Positions 31,795 through 41,279 of a stretch of 64,000 nt of DNA are shown here, piece by piece. Where the stretch lies: the NCBI GenBank assembly GCA_003021655.1, contig PXRP01000035.1:1-64000 (forward strand). The letters run 5' to 3'. This DNA is from Halobacteriales archaeon QS_4_69_31 (lineage in GTDB: Archaea; Halobacteriota; Halobacteria; Halobacteriales; Haloarculaceae). The first letter of the stretch is position 1, and each line of letters begins with the position of its first letter. The notes beneath the pieces are model-generated. The model was not told where the DNA came from, made no database searches, and worked only from the letters and a program-made list of their open reading frames with translations. The translations under genes were made by a program, and so were the position numbers.

Positions 31795-34035
31795 ATGGCC
31801 GTTACGATGATCGAGGAACCCACAACAGTGACAGAGACGGGTGCGGGTGGTGGCGGCGACACCATCCTGAGCGTCCGGGACGCGCGGGTGACCTTCGACA
31901 TGTCCCGGGGCGTCTCGCGGGTACTCGACGACGTGAACCTCGACGTCGAGCGCGACGAGGTCCTCGGGGTCGTGGGCGAGTCGGGCTCGGGGAAGTCGAT
32001 GCTGGCCAACGCGATGATGAACTCCGTGGTCGACCCGGGGCAGCTGTCGGGCGAGGTGGTCTACCACCCGCCGGAGGGCGACCCCGTCGACGTCGCGAAA
32101 CTCGACGAGACCGAACGCCGTGAGTTCCGCTGGGAGGAACTCTCGATGGTGTTCCAGGGCGCGATGTCGTCGTTCAACCCGACGATGCGGATCCGGGCCC
32201 ACTTCGAGGAGACCCTGGAGAGCCACGGCCACGACCTGACCGAGGGGATGCAGCGGGCCAGGCGGCTCCTCGATGACGTCTTCCTCGACGCCGACCGCGT
32301 GCTCGACTCGTTCCCACACGAGCTCTCGGGCGGGATGAAACAGCGCGCGCTCATCGCGCTGTCGCTCGTCCTCGAACCGGAGATGCTCATCATGGACGAG
32401 CCCACGGCGTCGCTGGACCTGCTGATGCAGCGGTCTATCATCAGCCTGCTCGAAGCCCTCAAGCAGGAGTACGACCTCACGCTCGTGTTCATCACGCACG
32501 ACCTGCCGCTGGTGACCCGGCTCTCGGACCGCATCGCGGTGCTGTACGCGTTCGACCTGGCGGAGATCGGGACGACCGAACAGATCCTGCGGGACCCGGC
32601 CCACCCCTACACGCGGAAGCTCCTGAAGACGACGCCGAACGTCGATACGGGCGTCGACAACATCGAGACCATCGACGGGTCGAGCCCGGACCCGGTGAAC
32701 ACGCCCGAGGGCTGTGCGTTCCACCCGCGGTGTCCGCTCGCGGACGAGCGCTGTGAGATCGAGGACCCCGACCTGCTCTCGGTCCACGGGGGCGAGGGCC
32801 ACCTGGCGGCCTGTCACTACTGGGAGGAGGCCGCCGACGCCGTCCCGTTCGACATCACCGACGCCCACGAGGGCGACATCGACATCGGCACCGTCTCAGA
32901 GCAGACGAGCCCCGACGCCGAGGCGGCGTCGGGCCCCGAGGAGGACCCGCTGCTCAGCCTGGACGACCTCTACATCGAGTTCGAGACCGAGGGCGGCCTG
33001 CTGGACATCTTCGGCGACAACGATGCCGTCCAGGCGGTCAGCGGCGTCGACCTGGACATCTACGAGAACGACGTGGTGGCGGTCGTCGGGGAGTCGGGCT
33101 GTGGCAAGACCACGCTGGGCAAGGCGGCGATCGGCCTGCACCGGCCGGCCGACGGCGCGGTCCGGTACCGCGGGCAGGACATCTGGGCGGCCCGGGACGG
33201 CACCGGCGACGTCGACATCCCGTTCGACGAGATCCGCCGGTCGCTCCAGATCATCCACCAGGACCCGGGGTCGGCGCTCAACAAGAACAAACGCGTCATC
33301 TCCTCGCTGGAGCGACCGCTCAAGAAGTGGAGCCCGGGGCTCGACCGCGACGCCCGCGAGTCGCGCATCTACGCGCTCTTAGAGGAGGTCGGGATGAAAC
33401 CGGCGCCGGACTACGCCCACCGGTACCCCCACCAGCTCTCGGGCGGCGAGAAACAGCGCGTGGCGCTCATCCGGGCGCTGTTGATGAACCCGGACCTCAT
33501 CCTCGCCGACGAGGCCATCTCGGCGCTTGACGTCTCCCTGCGCGTCGAGATGATGGACCTGTTCCTGGAACTCCAGGACATGTTCGACACCTCGTTCCTG
33601 TTTATCTCCCACGACCTCGCGAACGCCAACTACCTCGCCCAGCGCTCCGACGGGCGCATCGCGGTGATGTACCTCGGCGAAGTCGTCGAGGTGGGACCGG
33701 TCGACCAGGTCATCCACAACCCACAGCACCCCTACACCCAGGTGCTCAGGTGGGCGACGCCGAACCTCGACCCCGAGCAGAACGAGGCCGGCGCGGTCCC
33801 CATCCGGAACATCGACATCCCGGACCCGAAGGACCCGCCCGAGGGCTGTCGGTTCCACACGCGGTGTCCGGAGGCCCGCGAGGCCTGCACCCGCGAGAAC
33901 CCCGCCGACTACGCCGTCGGCGACCAGCACGAGGTCTCCTGTTTCCGCGTGCTCGACGACCACGAGTACTGGACCAGCCAGCCCCTCGCCGAGGACGGCT
34001 CGACCGAGGTCCGACCGGCCGCCGGCGACGACTGA
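31795..34035 (+). CDS. fused double ATPase of an oligopeptide/oligosaccharide ABC importer (DppD-DppF type)
   Basis: 746 residues containing two complete Opp/Dpp ATPases. Half 1: Walker A GESGSGKS (61-68), signature LSGGMKQR (177-184), Walker B LIMDEP (199-204), and a Cys-rich oligopeptide C-terminal segment CAFHPRCP (about 307-314). Half 2: Walker A GESGCGKT (432-439), signature LSGGEKQR (548-555), Walker B LILADE (568-573), and CRFHTRCP near the end. In archaea, Opp/Dpp-type systems often import oligosaccharides, and the context here (glycosidases) favours that over peptides. A later ATG at 31807 fits the TATA-like ACCTTATG spacing slightly better and could be the true start. The two permease genes lie downstream on the opposite strand. 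Confidence 0.9.
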   Translation: MAVTMIEEPTTVTETGAGGGGDTILSVRDARVTFDMSRGVSRVLDDVNLDVERDEVLGVVGESGSGKSMLANAMMNSVVDPGQLSGEVVYHPPEGDPVDVAKLDETERREFRWEELSMVFQGAMSSFNPTMRIRAHFEETLESHGHDLTEGMQRARRLLDDVFLDADRVLDSFPHELSGGMKQRALIALSLVLEPEMLIMDEPTASLDLLMQRSIISLLEALKQEYDLTLVFITHDLPLVTRLSDRIAVLYAFDLAEIGTTEQILRDPAHPYTRKLLKTTPNVDTGVDNIETIDGSSPDPVNTPEGCAFHPRCPLADERCEIEDPDLLSVHGGEGHLAACHYWEEAADAVPFDITDAHEGDIDIGTVSEQTSPDAEAASGPEEDPLLSLDDLYIEFETEGGLLDIFGDNDAVQAVSGVDLDIYENDVVAVVGESGCGKTTLGKAAIGLHRPADGAVRYRGQDIWAARDGTGDVDIPFDEIRRSLQIIHQDPGSALNKNKRVISSLERPLKKWSPGLDRDARESRIYALLEEVGMKPAPDYAHRYPHQLSGGEKQRVALIRALLMNPDLILADEAISALDVSLRVEMMDLFLELQDMFDTSFLFISHDLANANYLAQRSDGRIAVMYLGEVVEVGPVDQVIHNPQHPYTQVLRWATPNLDPEQNEAGAVPIRNIDIPDPKDPPEGCRFHTRCPEAREACTRENPADYAVGDQHEVSCFRVLDDHEYWTSQPLAEDGSTEVRPAAGDD

Positions 34036-34196
34036 GCCCCCTTTTCCCCCGGCGAGAACGCTCTTTTCGGCCGCTGTCGCCGACCGACGACCCTTTTCGG
34101 CCGCTGGTGTCCCGTCCGGCGGCCCTCTCGATGTGAGCGGTCGGCTATCGGCTGTGAGGTGTCGGCCGAGAGGAAAACGGGGCGAAATCGGGTCAG

Positions 34197-35273
34197 CTAT
34201 TCCATGGCCGCGACGGCCTCGCCGCCCTCGGAGGTGCTGCTCTGGCGGGCGCGCACGCGGGGATTGAACACACGGTCCATCCCCTGTGAGATCATGATGA
34301 TCCCGTAACCAAGCAGCGAGATGGCGAAGATGGGCAGGAACAGCCAGTGCCAGGTGCCCGCCGAGAGCATGGCGCCGTTGGAGTAGGCGTTCTGGGTCAT
34401 GACCCCCCAGTTTGCCGTCGTGTACGGGAGCACACCCAGGAAGTAGAGTCCGACCGAGGCCGCGATCACCCGGATGGTGTTGCCCATGAAGTTGATCATG
34501 ATGAACGGCATGATGTTGGGGAGGATGTCGTCACGGAGGATACTCACCTCGCCGAGTCCCAGGACCCGGGAGGCCTCGACGTACGACTCCGAGCGGAGCG
34601 CGAGCACCTGGGAGTGCAGCGACCGGGAGAGGCCGGCCCAGGCGTCGACCGACAGCAGGAGACCGACGACCCACGGCTCCTGGGGTTCGATCGCGACCGC
34701 GAGGACGATGAGCAGGGGCAGGCCGGGGACGGCCATCTGGATGTCGGTCGCGGTCATGAGCAGGCGCTCGATGCGGCCGCCCTTGTAGCCGGCGAAGGTG
34801 CCGACGACGACGCCGATGAGGGTCGTGGCGATGCCGCCGACCAGCGCCATCTCCAGCATGGGCGGGGTCGCGTGGACCAGCAATTCGAAGATGTCCTGGC
34901 CGGTGTTGTTCGTCCCGAAGACGTAGTTGAGCGTGGGCCACGGGACGGTGAGCCCGAGCAGCGTCGTGTCCTGGACGACGAGCCAGCTTTCCTGGCCGCC
35001 CGGGATAATACCGCCCGGGAACGGCCCGCGTAGCGGCGAAGCCTCGTTCAGTTCGGGTTCCTCTGTCAGCCAGACGCCGACCGACCCCGTCAGCAGGTAC
35101 AGCGCGACGATGATCGACCCGATCCGCGTCCGGCGGTCGATCCACATGATCCGGGCGGGCGCGATGATCCAGAGGTCGATCCACGCCATCCAACGCTCGC
35201 GCGTCGACATCGGCTCGGCGGCCTCGCTCTGTGATTCGAGCGCCTTGAAGATATTCGAATCCTCAGACGCCAT
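34197..35273 (-). CDS. ABC importer permease, DppC/OppC type
   Basis: 358 residues. A cytoplasmic N-terminal segment precedes a first helix (about 50-68) and a large exported loop. The binding-protein-dependent transport domain follows with five helices (about 145-340) and the EAA loop (EASRVLGLGEVSILRDDILPN, cut by me to its core GLGEVSILRDDILPN) that contacts the ATPase. It forms the translocation pore with the next gene's product. It is the second gene of a two-gene minus-strand operon: the preceding permease gene ends 33 bp upstream. Confidence 0.9.
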   Translation of the reverse strand: MASEDSNIFKALESQSEAAEPMSTRERWMAWIDLWIIAPARIMWIDRRTRIGSIIVALYLLTGSVGVWLTEEPELNEASPLRGPFPGGIIPGGQESWLVVQDTTLLGLTVPWPTLNYVFGTNNTGQDIFELLVHATPPMLEMALVGGIATTLIGVVVGTFAGYKGGRIERLLMTATDIQMAVPGLPLLIVLAVAIEPQEPWVVGLLLSVDAWAGLSRSLHSQVLALRSESYVEASRVLGLGEVSILRDDILPNIMPFIMINFMGNTIRVIAASVGLYFLGVLPYTTANWGVMTQNAYSNGAMLSAGTWHWLFLPIFAISLLGYGIIMISQGMDRVFNPRVRARQSSTSEGGEAVAAME

Positions 35274-35306
35274 CGGTGCCCTCCGTGTGGGTGGTATGTG
35301 CGGTCA

Positions 35307-36341
35307 TCAGTAGCTCTCCGAATCCCGTTTGACCCGCGGGTCGACCCAGCCGTAGGTCACGTCCGCGACGAACATCGCGATCACGATCGAGACCGTGATC
35401 AGGATGAACACCGCCATCATCAGCGGGTAGTCGCGTGCCTGGATACCCCGGAAGAGGTAAAAGCCCAGTCCCTTGTAGTTGAAGATCGTCTCTATCAGGA
35501 TCGCTCCCGAGAAGATGTAGCCGAGCTGGATGAGCATCCCGGTGTACATCGGGAGGATGGCGTTGCGGGCCACGTACAGCGTCGTGACCCGCCGGAGGTT
35601 GATGCCGCGCAACTGCGCGACCCTGAGGTAGTCCTTGCCGAGTTCCTGGATGCTGTTGGCCCGCATCGCGATGGCGCCGGAGCCAAACGACGCCATCGCC
35701 AGCGAGAACACCGGCAACGCCGCGTGGTTCAACACCCCCGCGACGTACGGCCAGTTTATTCCGGGCGTCGCGTCCGGGTTGACGCGCCCACCCAGCGGGA
35801 ACCACCCCCACTGGTAGGCCGTCACGTACAGCAGTCCGAGCCCGATGAGGAAAAACGGGACCGACTGGATCCACAGCAGCGCGGTCGACCCGCCGAAGTC
35901 GAGCCAGCTCCCCTCGCGGTAGGCCAACACCGCCCCGATGACGACCCGCACGACGAAGGAGGTGATGATGCCCACCGTTCCCAGGAACAGCGTCCACGGG
36001 ATCGCCGGGACGACGACTGCCTCGACGGGCTTGCTGAACGAGATCGACCGCCCGAGGTCGCCGGTCAGCGTCGCCTTCATCCACGTGAAGTACTGCTCGT
36101 GGATCGGCGCGCTGGGGACGACGTTCACGTACCGCCGGGCGAGGTCGTCGAACTGCTCGCTGCCCGCCGGGTCCTGTACCGTCACCTCGCCGCTCGCTGG
36201 CCCGACGTTACCGGCGATCATCTGTGCTCTCAGGAAGTCGACCGGCCCACCAGGCATCCACCGTGTGAGGACGAACGTTATTGTCAGCACTGCCCACAGC
36301 GTAAACAGTGCCTGGAGGCCCCGCTTGAGATAGTAGTTCAT
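35307..36341 (-). CDS. ABC importer permease, DppB/OppB type
   Basis: 344 residues from the ATG at 36341. It starts with an N-terminal helix (about 8-28) and the DppB pattern of a first TM, a periplasmic-side loop, and a five-helix permease core. The EAA loop is readable as RVAQLRGINLRRV followed by LYVARNAILP. An upstream in-frame ATG (36389) adds 16 residues with no DppB similarity. A TATA-like ATTATAAT on the minus strand near 36373-36380 lies about 35 bp upstream. It is co-transcribed with the DppC-type gene. Confidence 0.9.
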   Translation of the reverse strand: MNYYLKRGLQALFTLWAVLTITFVLTRWMPGGPVDFLRAQMIAGNVGPASGEVTVQDPAGSEQFDDLARRYVNVVPSAPIHEQYFTWMKATLTGDLGRSISFSKPVEAVVVPAIPWTLFLGTVGIITSFVVRVVIGAVLAYREGSWLDFGGSTALLWIQSVPFFLIGLGLLYVTAYQWGWFPLGGRVNPDATPGINWPYVAGVLNHAALPVFSLAMASFGSGAIAMRANSIQELGKDYLRVAQLRGINLRRVTTLYVARNAILPMYTGMLIQLGYIFSGAILIETIFNYKGLGFYLFRGIQARDYPLMMAVFILITVSIVIAMFVADVTYGWVDPRVKRDSESY

Positions 36342-36438
36342 GCCAACCACTAGCTGATGGGCGCGTGCGTGATTATAATAGTTTCCCACGAGCGCCGATA
36401 GTGCCCCGGAGCACCGGGCCAGCGGGGCCGGCCGGCGC

Positions 36439-37668
36439 TCAGCCGTCGATGCGCTCGATGGCCGCCGCCGCGACCGCCCTGACGTCCTCGTCGGGGTCGT
36501 CGTCGGCCACCGCTCGCAGGGCCGGCCGGGCGTTGTCGGCCCCGGCGTACCCGAGCGCGTGGGCCGCCGCCGCGCGCGCCCGGGGAGCGTCGTCCGCGAG
36601 CAGGTCGACGAGCCCCCCGGTCACCGCCTCCGCCGCCTCAGGCCGGTGTTCGCAGACGTACGCGAGCAGACCCGCGCTCGCCACCCGGGCGAACTCCTCG
36701 CCCGAGAGCAACGCTTCGAGGCTTTCGAGGTGGTCTGTGGCGTCGTCCGCGACGCGGGGACCGTGGGTCTCCGCGAGGATACCGAGCGTCCAGGCCGTCC
36801 TGGCGGCCACGGCGGGGTCGTCGTCGTCGAGGAACCGCCCCAGGGTCTCGATGGCGGGGGCGACGCCCTCGGGGTCGGTCTCGGCGGCGCGGCCGAGCCC
36901 CTCGACCAGCGGCGCCCGCACCCCGCCGGCCTCGACCGTATCGAGGGTCGCCAGCACCGAACCGAGCGAGTCGGCCGCCGCTGCGGGCCGGGCGGCCAGC
37001 AGGTCGCCGGCGAGCATCCCGAGGCGGTTGCGCTGGCGCTGGCTCCTGCCGGCGTACTGTTCGGCCTGGTCGTGGGCCGGCCCGCCCGAGCTGACGCCGG
37101 TCCCGTCGTCCGGGACCACGCCCCCCGCGATGTCGGGCATCTCCCCGAGGGTCTCGGCGACCGCCGACAGGAGCGTTGTGGCGTCGTCGGCGCTCGGGTC
37201 GGTTTCGACGTACGCCTCGACGAGGTCGGCGCCGACCTCCCTGACGGTGGGGTTCTCGGGGTCAAGCAGCCCGGGGAGGTGGTCGACGGCGTGACCGACG
37301 GCCGCCGGCCGGTCGCGGGCGACCGCCAGGTACGCCGTCCCCGCGTACCGCCGCGTGACGCTGTAGTCGTCGTCGAACCGCTCGGCCAGCGCCGCCAGCG
37401 TGGCCTCCTCGGCCGTCCCGCCGGCGTCGAGATACCGACCGAGCGCGGACGCCGCGCCCGCCCGTACGGACGCCTCCTCGTGGTCGAGCAGGTCGACGAC
37501 GGCGGCCACCGCCCCGTCGTGGCCCGCCTCGGCCAGCGTCGCCAGCACCTCGCCGACCGCGTCGGCCTCGTCGGGCGCCGATTCGAGCGCCCGCGCGGGG
37601 GCCGCCGGTTCGACGGCGTCGGTGTCGCTGGCTGCCTGTTCGCGCAGTCGCGCGACTGTGTCGGTCAT
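36439..37668 (-). CDS. HEAT-repeat protein
   Basis: 409 residues of tandem helical pairs with HEAT/PBS-lyase-like signatures (for example ASVRAGAASALGRYL, PTVREVGADLVEAYV, PAVAARTAWTLGILA, EDVRAVAAAAIERID), about ten to eleven units. Acidic, no membrane helices. Such superhelices mediate protein-protein contacts. Its gene is lodged between the permease operon and the substrate-binding protein gene of the same transporter, which suggests a linked regulatory or scaffolding role, but that is inference. Confidence 0.85.
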   Translation of the reverse strand: MTDTVARLREQAASDTDAVEPAAPARALESAPDEADAVGEVLATLAEAGHDGAVAAVVDLLDHEEASVRAGAASALGRYLDAGGTAEEATLAALAERFDDDYSVTRRYAGTAYLAVARDRPAAVGHAVDHLPGLLDPENPTVREVGADLVEAYVETDPSADDATTLLSAVAETLGEMPDIAGGVVPDDGTGVSSGGPAHDQAEQYAGRSQRQRNRLGMLAGDLLAARPAAAADSLGSVLATLDTVEAGGVRAPLVEGLGRAAETDPEGVAPAIETLGRFLDDDDPAVAARTAWTLGILAETHGPRVADDATDHLESLEALLSGEEFARVASAGLLAYVCEHRPEAAEAVTGGLVDLLADDAPRARAAAAHALGYAGADNARPALRAVADDDPDEDVRAVAAAAIERIDG

Positions 37669-37769
37669 GGCTTACAGTACGACAGCCCAGGCTTATAATT
37701 TCCGTCCCGGGCGGCTCGTATCACAGTCTAACAAAAAAATTAATGAGGGTGGGACTGCCACTCGGTGGT

Positions 37770-39824
37770 ATGCCACGTGACGGTAGCGACAACTCGAAGA
37801 GGTTCTCACGACGAAAGATACTGCAGGGCGTGGGTGCGGCCGGGTCGGCGGCTGTGCTCGCGGGCTGTTCCGGCGGCGACGAGACGGACGAGCAAACAGA
37901 CACGGGCGCACCGGACATCGGAAACAGTAGCGGGATAGCTACGGAGGCAACGGACACGCCGACGGCCACCGCCGGGGAGGAGACGGCGACCGACGAACCG
38001 GAGTCGACGCCGTTCCCGAAGGTCGACCAGACGTTCCGCTGGGGGTTCTCCCGGGACGCGTCGCTCCCGGAGGCGAACCTCAACATGCACGGGCAGAACA
38101 GCTTCGGCGAACTGGGCTGGCCGGTCTACGCGCGGTTCGGCAAGTCGGTCATCGCCACCGACGAGTGGGTCCACTGTGACGTCGAGGGCTGGGAGTTCGA
38201 CCTGGACAACAGGGAGTTCCGCGTGACGTTCAAAGACGGCGTCAAGTGGCACCAGAACGAGGAGGTCATCGACGACTACACCGGCGAGGACTTCGCGATG
38301 CAGGAGCACTTCGGCCGGCTGTTGACCGAGGCCAACCCCGAGGCGGAGGTGCCAGACGACGTCGAGGTCGGCGAGTGGAGCCACGACGGCAAGACGACCA
38401 TCTTCCATCTCAACGTGGATAAGCTCAACAAAGACATCTTCGAGAGCGGCTTCCAGCGCCGGCGGCTCTGGATGTACCGCGACCACTGGGCCGACCAGTA
38501 CCAGGGACTCCAGAACGCCAGCTCCCAGGAAGAGATGAACGAGATCCGCGTCAAGGAGGTCCAGGAACGGACCTTCGGGCTGGGCGACGACCCGCCGCTG
38601 TCGGGGCCGATGATGCTCAAGAGCGTGAGCGAGCAGGGCGCGACCTTCGAGAAGTTCCCCGAACACTGGTCGTACGACGGGACCAACTGGACGGAGTACG
38701 AGTGGGTCAAGCTCTCCTCGGGCAGCGGCTCGAAGTACCAGGCGGCCACCGCCGACCGCATCGACTTCAACGCCAACATCCCGGACACCGTCGACAACCC
38801 GCCGGAGAACATCCACCACATGTTCATCGAGTCCGGCGCGGGCTTCGGCGAGGCGCTGCTGATTAGTTACAACAACAAGGCGGGCTGGTTCGGGTTCGAC
38901 GACCCCGAGCCCAGCGCGGACATGACCGCGGGCAAGCGCCAGGCGAAGGCCCGCCAGGGGATCGCCTGGGCGATGAACGGCCCGCAGATCACCCAGAACA
39001 GGCACGGCAAGTACGCGGGCCAGTTCACGAAGCCGCTGTCGCGGCCGGTCCCGGGCAACCCCAACCAGATCCAGAGGGAGTTCCCGGACCTGTGGGACGC
39101 GACGCCGCCGTCGCTCCAGGAGCCCGACGCCGAGAAGGCAAAGGAGGCGCTGCGCGAGTCCGGCCTCTCCGAGGAGGGCGGCACCTGGGTGCGGCCCAAC
39201 GGCGACGAGGTAAAAGTCGAGGTCGAGTCGTTCCCGTGGTCGCGCGAAGAGATCGAGACGATCGTCACGAACCTGCAGGCGATCAACCTCAACGCCGAAC
39301 ACATCGTCCAGGAGCAGTCCGTGCTGTTCGGCAACCTCGGCGGCGGCGACTTCGGCTTCGCCCAGTCGTGGCACGGCGTCAGCGGCTCGGTCTCGGCGTC
39401 GGTCGGCGGCTGGATCACCCGCAACGGCAGCTGGGAGAGCCGCCACACGCCCGATTACTACGAGGTCCCGCCGGTCGGTGAGTGGGACGCCGAACCGACC
39501 GAGGAGGTCAACGCGCCCGAGCTGAACAAGCCGCTGTCGCGGACGTCGCTGGAGGAACACCGCGAGAACCTCCGCAAGCTCATCTGGACGTGGATGTACC
39601 ACGTCCCCGGGATCATCATCGCGCCGAACCCGAGCGCCTGTGCGTGGAACGACGAGCATTTCAAGTTCCCGCGGCACCCGCCGCGTAGCTCCGGGCAGAA
39701 CGGCCGCTACTCCTGTGCCGGCGACGGCAGCGAGGCGGACCTGGTCTACGCCGTCGGCCAGCCCTGGCGGATGGTGCGGCGCGGCCTCGCACACCCGCAC
39801 GGCCCGATGGCCCGCACCGAGTAG
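37770..39824 (+). CDS. Tat lipoprotein substrate-binding protein of the ABC importer (Opp family)
   Basis: 684 residues. Twin-arginine signal FSRRKILQG (RR 14-15) and lipobox LAGC (Cys33) identify a membrane-anchored lipoprotein exported folded. A Thr/Glu-rich linker (about 40-75) leads into the SBP_bac_5 (OppA/DppA) fold, longer than typical OppA (about 540). The YxVTFKDGVKWHxxE-like segment (FRVTFKDGVKWHQNE) is the family marker. It captures the imported oligomer at the cell surface and passes it to the permeases. The ATG at 37770 is chosen over 37743 because an A-rich TATA (AAAAAATTAA, about 37733-37742) lies 27-30 bp before it. Confidence 0.92.
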   Translation: MPRDGSDNSKRFSRRKILQGVGAAGSAAVLAGCSGGDETDEQTDTGAPDIGNSSGIATEATDTPTATAGEETATDEPESTPFPKVDQTFRWGFSRDASLPEANLNMHGQNSFGELGWPVYARFGKSVIATDEWVHCDVEGWEFDLDNREFRVTFKDGVKWHQNEEVIDDYTGEDFAMQEHFGRLLTEANPEAEVPDDVEVGEWSHDGKTTIFHLNVDKLNKDIFESGFQRRRLWMYRDHWADQYQGLQNASSQEEMNEIRVKEVQERTFGLGDDPPLSGPMMLKSVSEQGATFEKFPEHWSYDGTNWTEYEWVKLSSGSGSKYQAATADRIDFNANIPDTVDNPPENIHHMFIESGAGFGEALLISYNNKAGWFGFDDPEPSADMTAGKRQAKARQGIAWAMNGPQITQNRHGKYAGQFTKPLSRPVPGNPNQIQREFPDLWDATPPSLQEPDAEKAKEALRESGLSEEGGTWVRPNGDEVKVEVESFPWSREEIETIVTNLQAINLNAEHIVQEQSVLFGNLGGGDFGFAQSWHGVSGSVSASVGGWITRNGSWESRHTPDYYEVPPVGEWDAEPTEEVNAPELNKPLSRTSLEEHRENLRKLIWTWMYHVPGIIIAPNPSACAWNDEHFKFPRHPPRSSGQNGRYSCAGDGSEADLVYAVGQPWRMVRRGLAHPHGPMARTE

Positions 39825-39870
39825 GCCGACCGCCCCGCCGTCGCGTTTCCTCTCTTTTGTCCCGCCGTCC

Positions 39871-40056
39871 CGGCACCCCGCTCCCGTTGAGGGACCCGTC
39901 CCGGCACCCCTCTCCTTTTCAGGGACCCGTCCCAGCACCCCTCTCCTTTTCAGGGACCTGACCCAGCACCCCTCTCCCTTTCAGGGACCTGACCCAGCAC
40001 ACCTCTCCCTTTCAGGGGCCCGTCCCAGCACCCCTCTGCCTTTTCGGGGGCCGTGG
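39871..40056 (+). repeat. 31-bp tandem repeat, six copies
   Basis: A CAGCACCCCT/CGGCACCCC core recurs exactly every 31 bp (at 39871, 39902, 39933, 39964, 39995 and 40026). Each unit also carries a pyrimidine run (CTCCTTTT or CTCCCTTT) and a GGGAC-CC-GTCCC-like small dyad. It has no spacers, so it is not a CRISPR. It lies just downstream of the binding-protein gene. The repeated pyrimidine runs could act as iterated transcription terminators. Confidence 0.9.
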
Positions 40057-40090
40057 CAAACGTTATAATCGCGTCGCTGCAAGCGGAGGT

Positions 40091-40321
40091 ATGATCCACC
40101 GGAACCAGCTGATCCAGCTCGGGATCATCAACGGGATATTCCTGCTGTTTCTGGCGCTGACCTACGCGTATATCGAGGTCGGGAACGTTCCGGTCGGTGC
40201 CGACGAGTACGCCATCATGCAGCTCACGGCGCTCATCAACGTGGGGTCGATCGTCTGCATCCTGGCGGTCCTCTGGTACATCAAGCCCGGGTCGGTCGAC
40301 CTGTGGGGCAACGGCGGATAG
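40091..40321 (+). CDS. small two-helix membrane protein
   Basis: 76 residues, helices at about 8-30 and 43-65. A TATA-like TTATAATC at about 40070 lies about 20 bp upstream. A GGAGGT sequence directly touches the ATG, too close to serve as a normal ribosome site. It is codirectional with the binding-protein gene and convergent with the IclR gene. Function unknown; possibly accessory to the transporter. Confidence 0.7.
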   Translation: MIHRNQLIQLGIINGIFLLFLALTYAYIEVGNVPVGADEYAIMQLTALINVGSIVCILAVLWYIKPGSVDLWGNGG

Positions 40322-40426
40322 CCGGTCGGCCGGGGCCGGTGAGAGGCCGGTCGGGGACAGGACGGGGACAGCCCGTGGGTGGCTCGCGTCGGGGCGAGAC
40401 GGGCAGGCCGGGACCTCTCGCCGCCG

Positions 40427-41191
40427 TCAGTTGTGCCGCATGTTGACTTCGATGACGTTGGCGGTCTGGAGGACCTGCTGTGGGACCCGCTCGTGGAAGC
40501 GGTCCCCCCGCATGCGGCTCTTGAGGCCGGAGACACTGACGGCGCCGACGACGCGGTCGGTCCCGGTCCTGATCGGGGCCGCGACACACCGGATCCCGTC
40601 GAGCCGCTCCTCGTCGTCGGTCGCGTAGCCCCTGTCGCGGACCGCGGCCAGTTCCTCGCGGAGTTCGGCCTCGGTCCCGATGGTCTCGGGCGTTCGCGTC
40701 GGGAGCCCGTGCTCGTCGAGGACCGCCTCGAGGCGGTCTTCGTCCATGTGGGCCATGATAGCCTTGCCCAGCGCCGTCGTGTGGAGGTACACGCGCTTGC
40801 CCTCGAACGTATCGAGCGACGGGGCGTCGTCGTTCTCGCGTTTCAGCATGAACACGCCGAGCCCGTTCTCCGCTATCATCAGGTTCGCGTGGTTGCCGGT
40901 CTCCAGCGCCAGGTCCTGGACCTCCGGTTCGGCGGTCCGGCAGAGCCGCGACTGCGACCGTGCGTACCCCCCGAGTTCGAGGAACTTCATGCTCAGGACG
41001 TACTCGTCGCCCTCCCGCACCAGGTACCCCAGACTCTCGAGGGTCTGCAGGTGGTCGTGGACCGTGCTCGTCGGCCTGTCCAGGTGCTCGACCACCTCCG
41101 TCAGCGTCATGCCGTCGTGCTCCTTGACGAGGTCGAAAATGCTGAAGCTCACCGCGGTGGCGTTTATTTTGGGGTCGCCGCGGGTGCTCAT
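40427..41191 (-). CDS. IclR-family transcriptional regulator
   Basis: 254 residues. The N-terminal winged helix (about 12-70) has TLTEVVEHLDRPTSTVHDHL as recognition region. The C-terminal IclR effector domain (about 80-250) contains GKRVYLHTTALGKAIMAHM and AAPIRTGTDRVVGAVSVSG, the usual ligand-pocket strands. In Haloferax, an IclR protein (XacR) activates xylose/arabinose catabolic genes and sits next to them. This gene is beside a sugar-acid dehydratase gene and is a good candidate for the analogous role. A TATA-like CTATATCG on the minus strand (about 41211-41218) is about 25 bp before the ATG. Confidence 0.9.
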   Translation of the reverse strand: MSTRGDPKINATAVSFSIFDLVKEHDGMTLTEVVEHLDRPTSTVHDHLQTLESLGYLVREGDEYVLSMKFLELGGYARSQSRLCRTAEPEVQDLALETGNHANLMIAENGLGVFMLKRENDDAPSLDTFEGKRVYLHTTALGKAIMAHMDEDRLEAVLDEHGLPTRTPETIGTEAELREELAAVRDRGYATDDEERLDGIRCVAAPIRTGTDRVVGAVSVSGLKSRMRGDRFHERVPQQVLQTANVIEVNMRHN

Positions 41192-41279
41192 ATCGTGGCA
41201 CAAGGTGACACGTCGATATAGGTGTTCCGACGAGGCCGGAACGGGGACGGGACGACAGCGTTTCCGGGGGCCGGGACGC

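Noticed and set aside
37806-39938. 710-codon minus-strand frame opposite the binding-protein gene
   Set aside because: Same composition artefact; the plus strand encodes a clear Tat lipoprotein.
39871-40056. 31-bp periodic array considered as a CRISPR
   Set aside because: Units are contiguous with no unique spacers and no cas genes nearby; it is a simple tandem repeat.
40427-41191. Naming the IclR protein XacR
   Set aside because: Neighbourhood is similar to the Haloferax xac cluster, but a second IclR paralogue lies in the same island and orthology cannot be decided without alignment.
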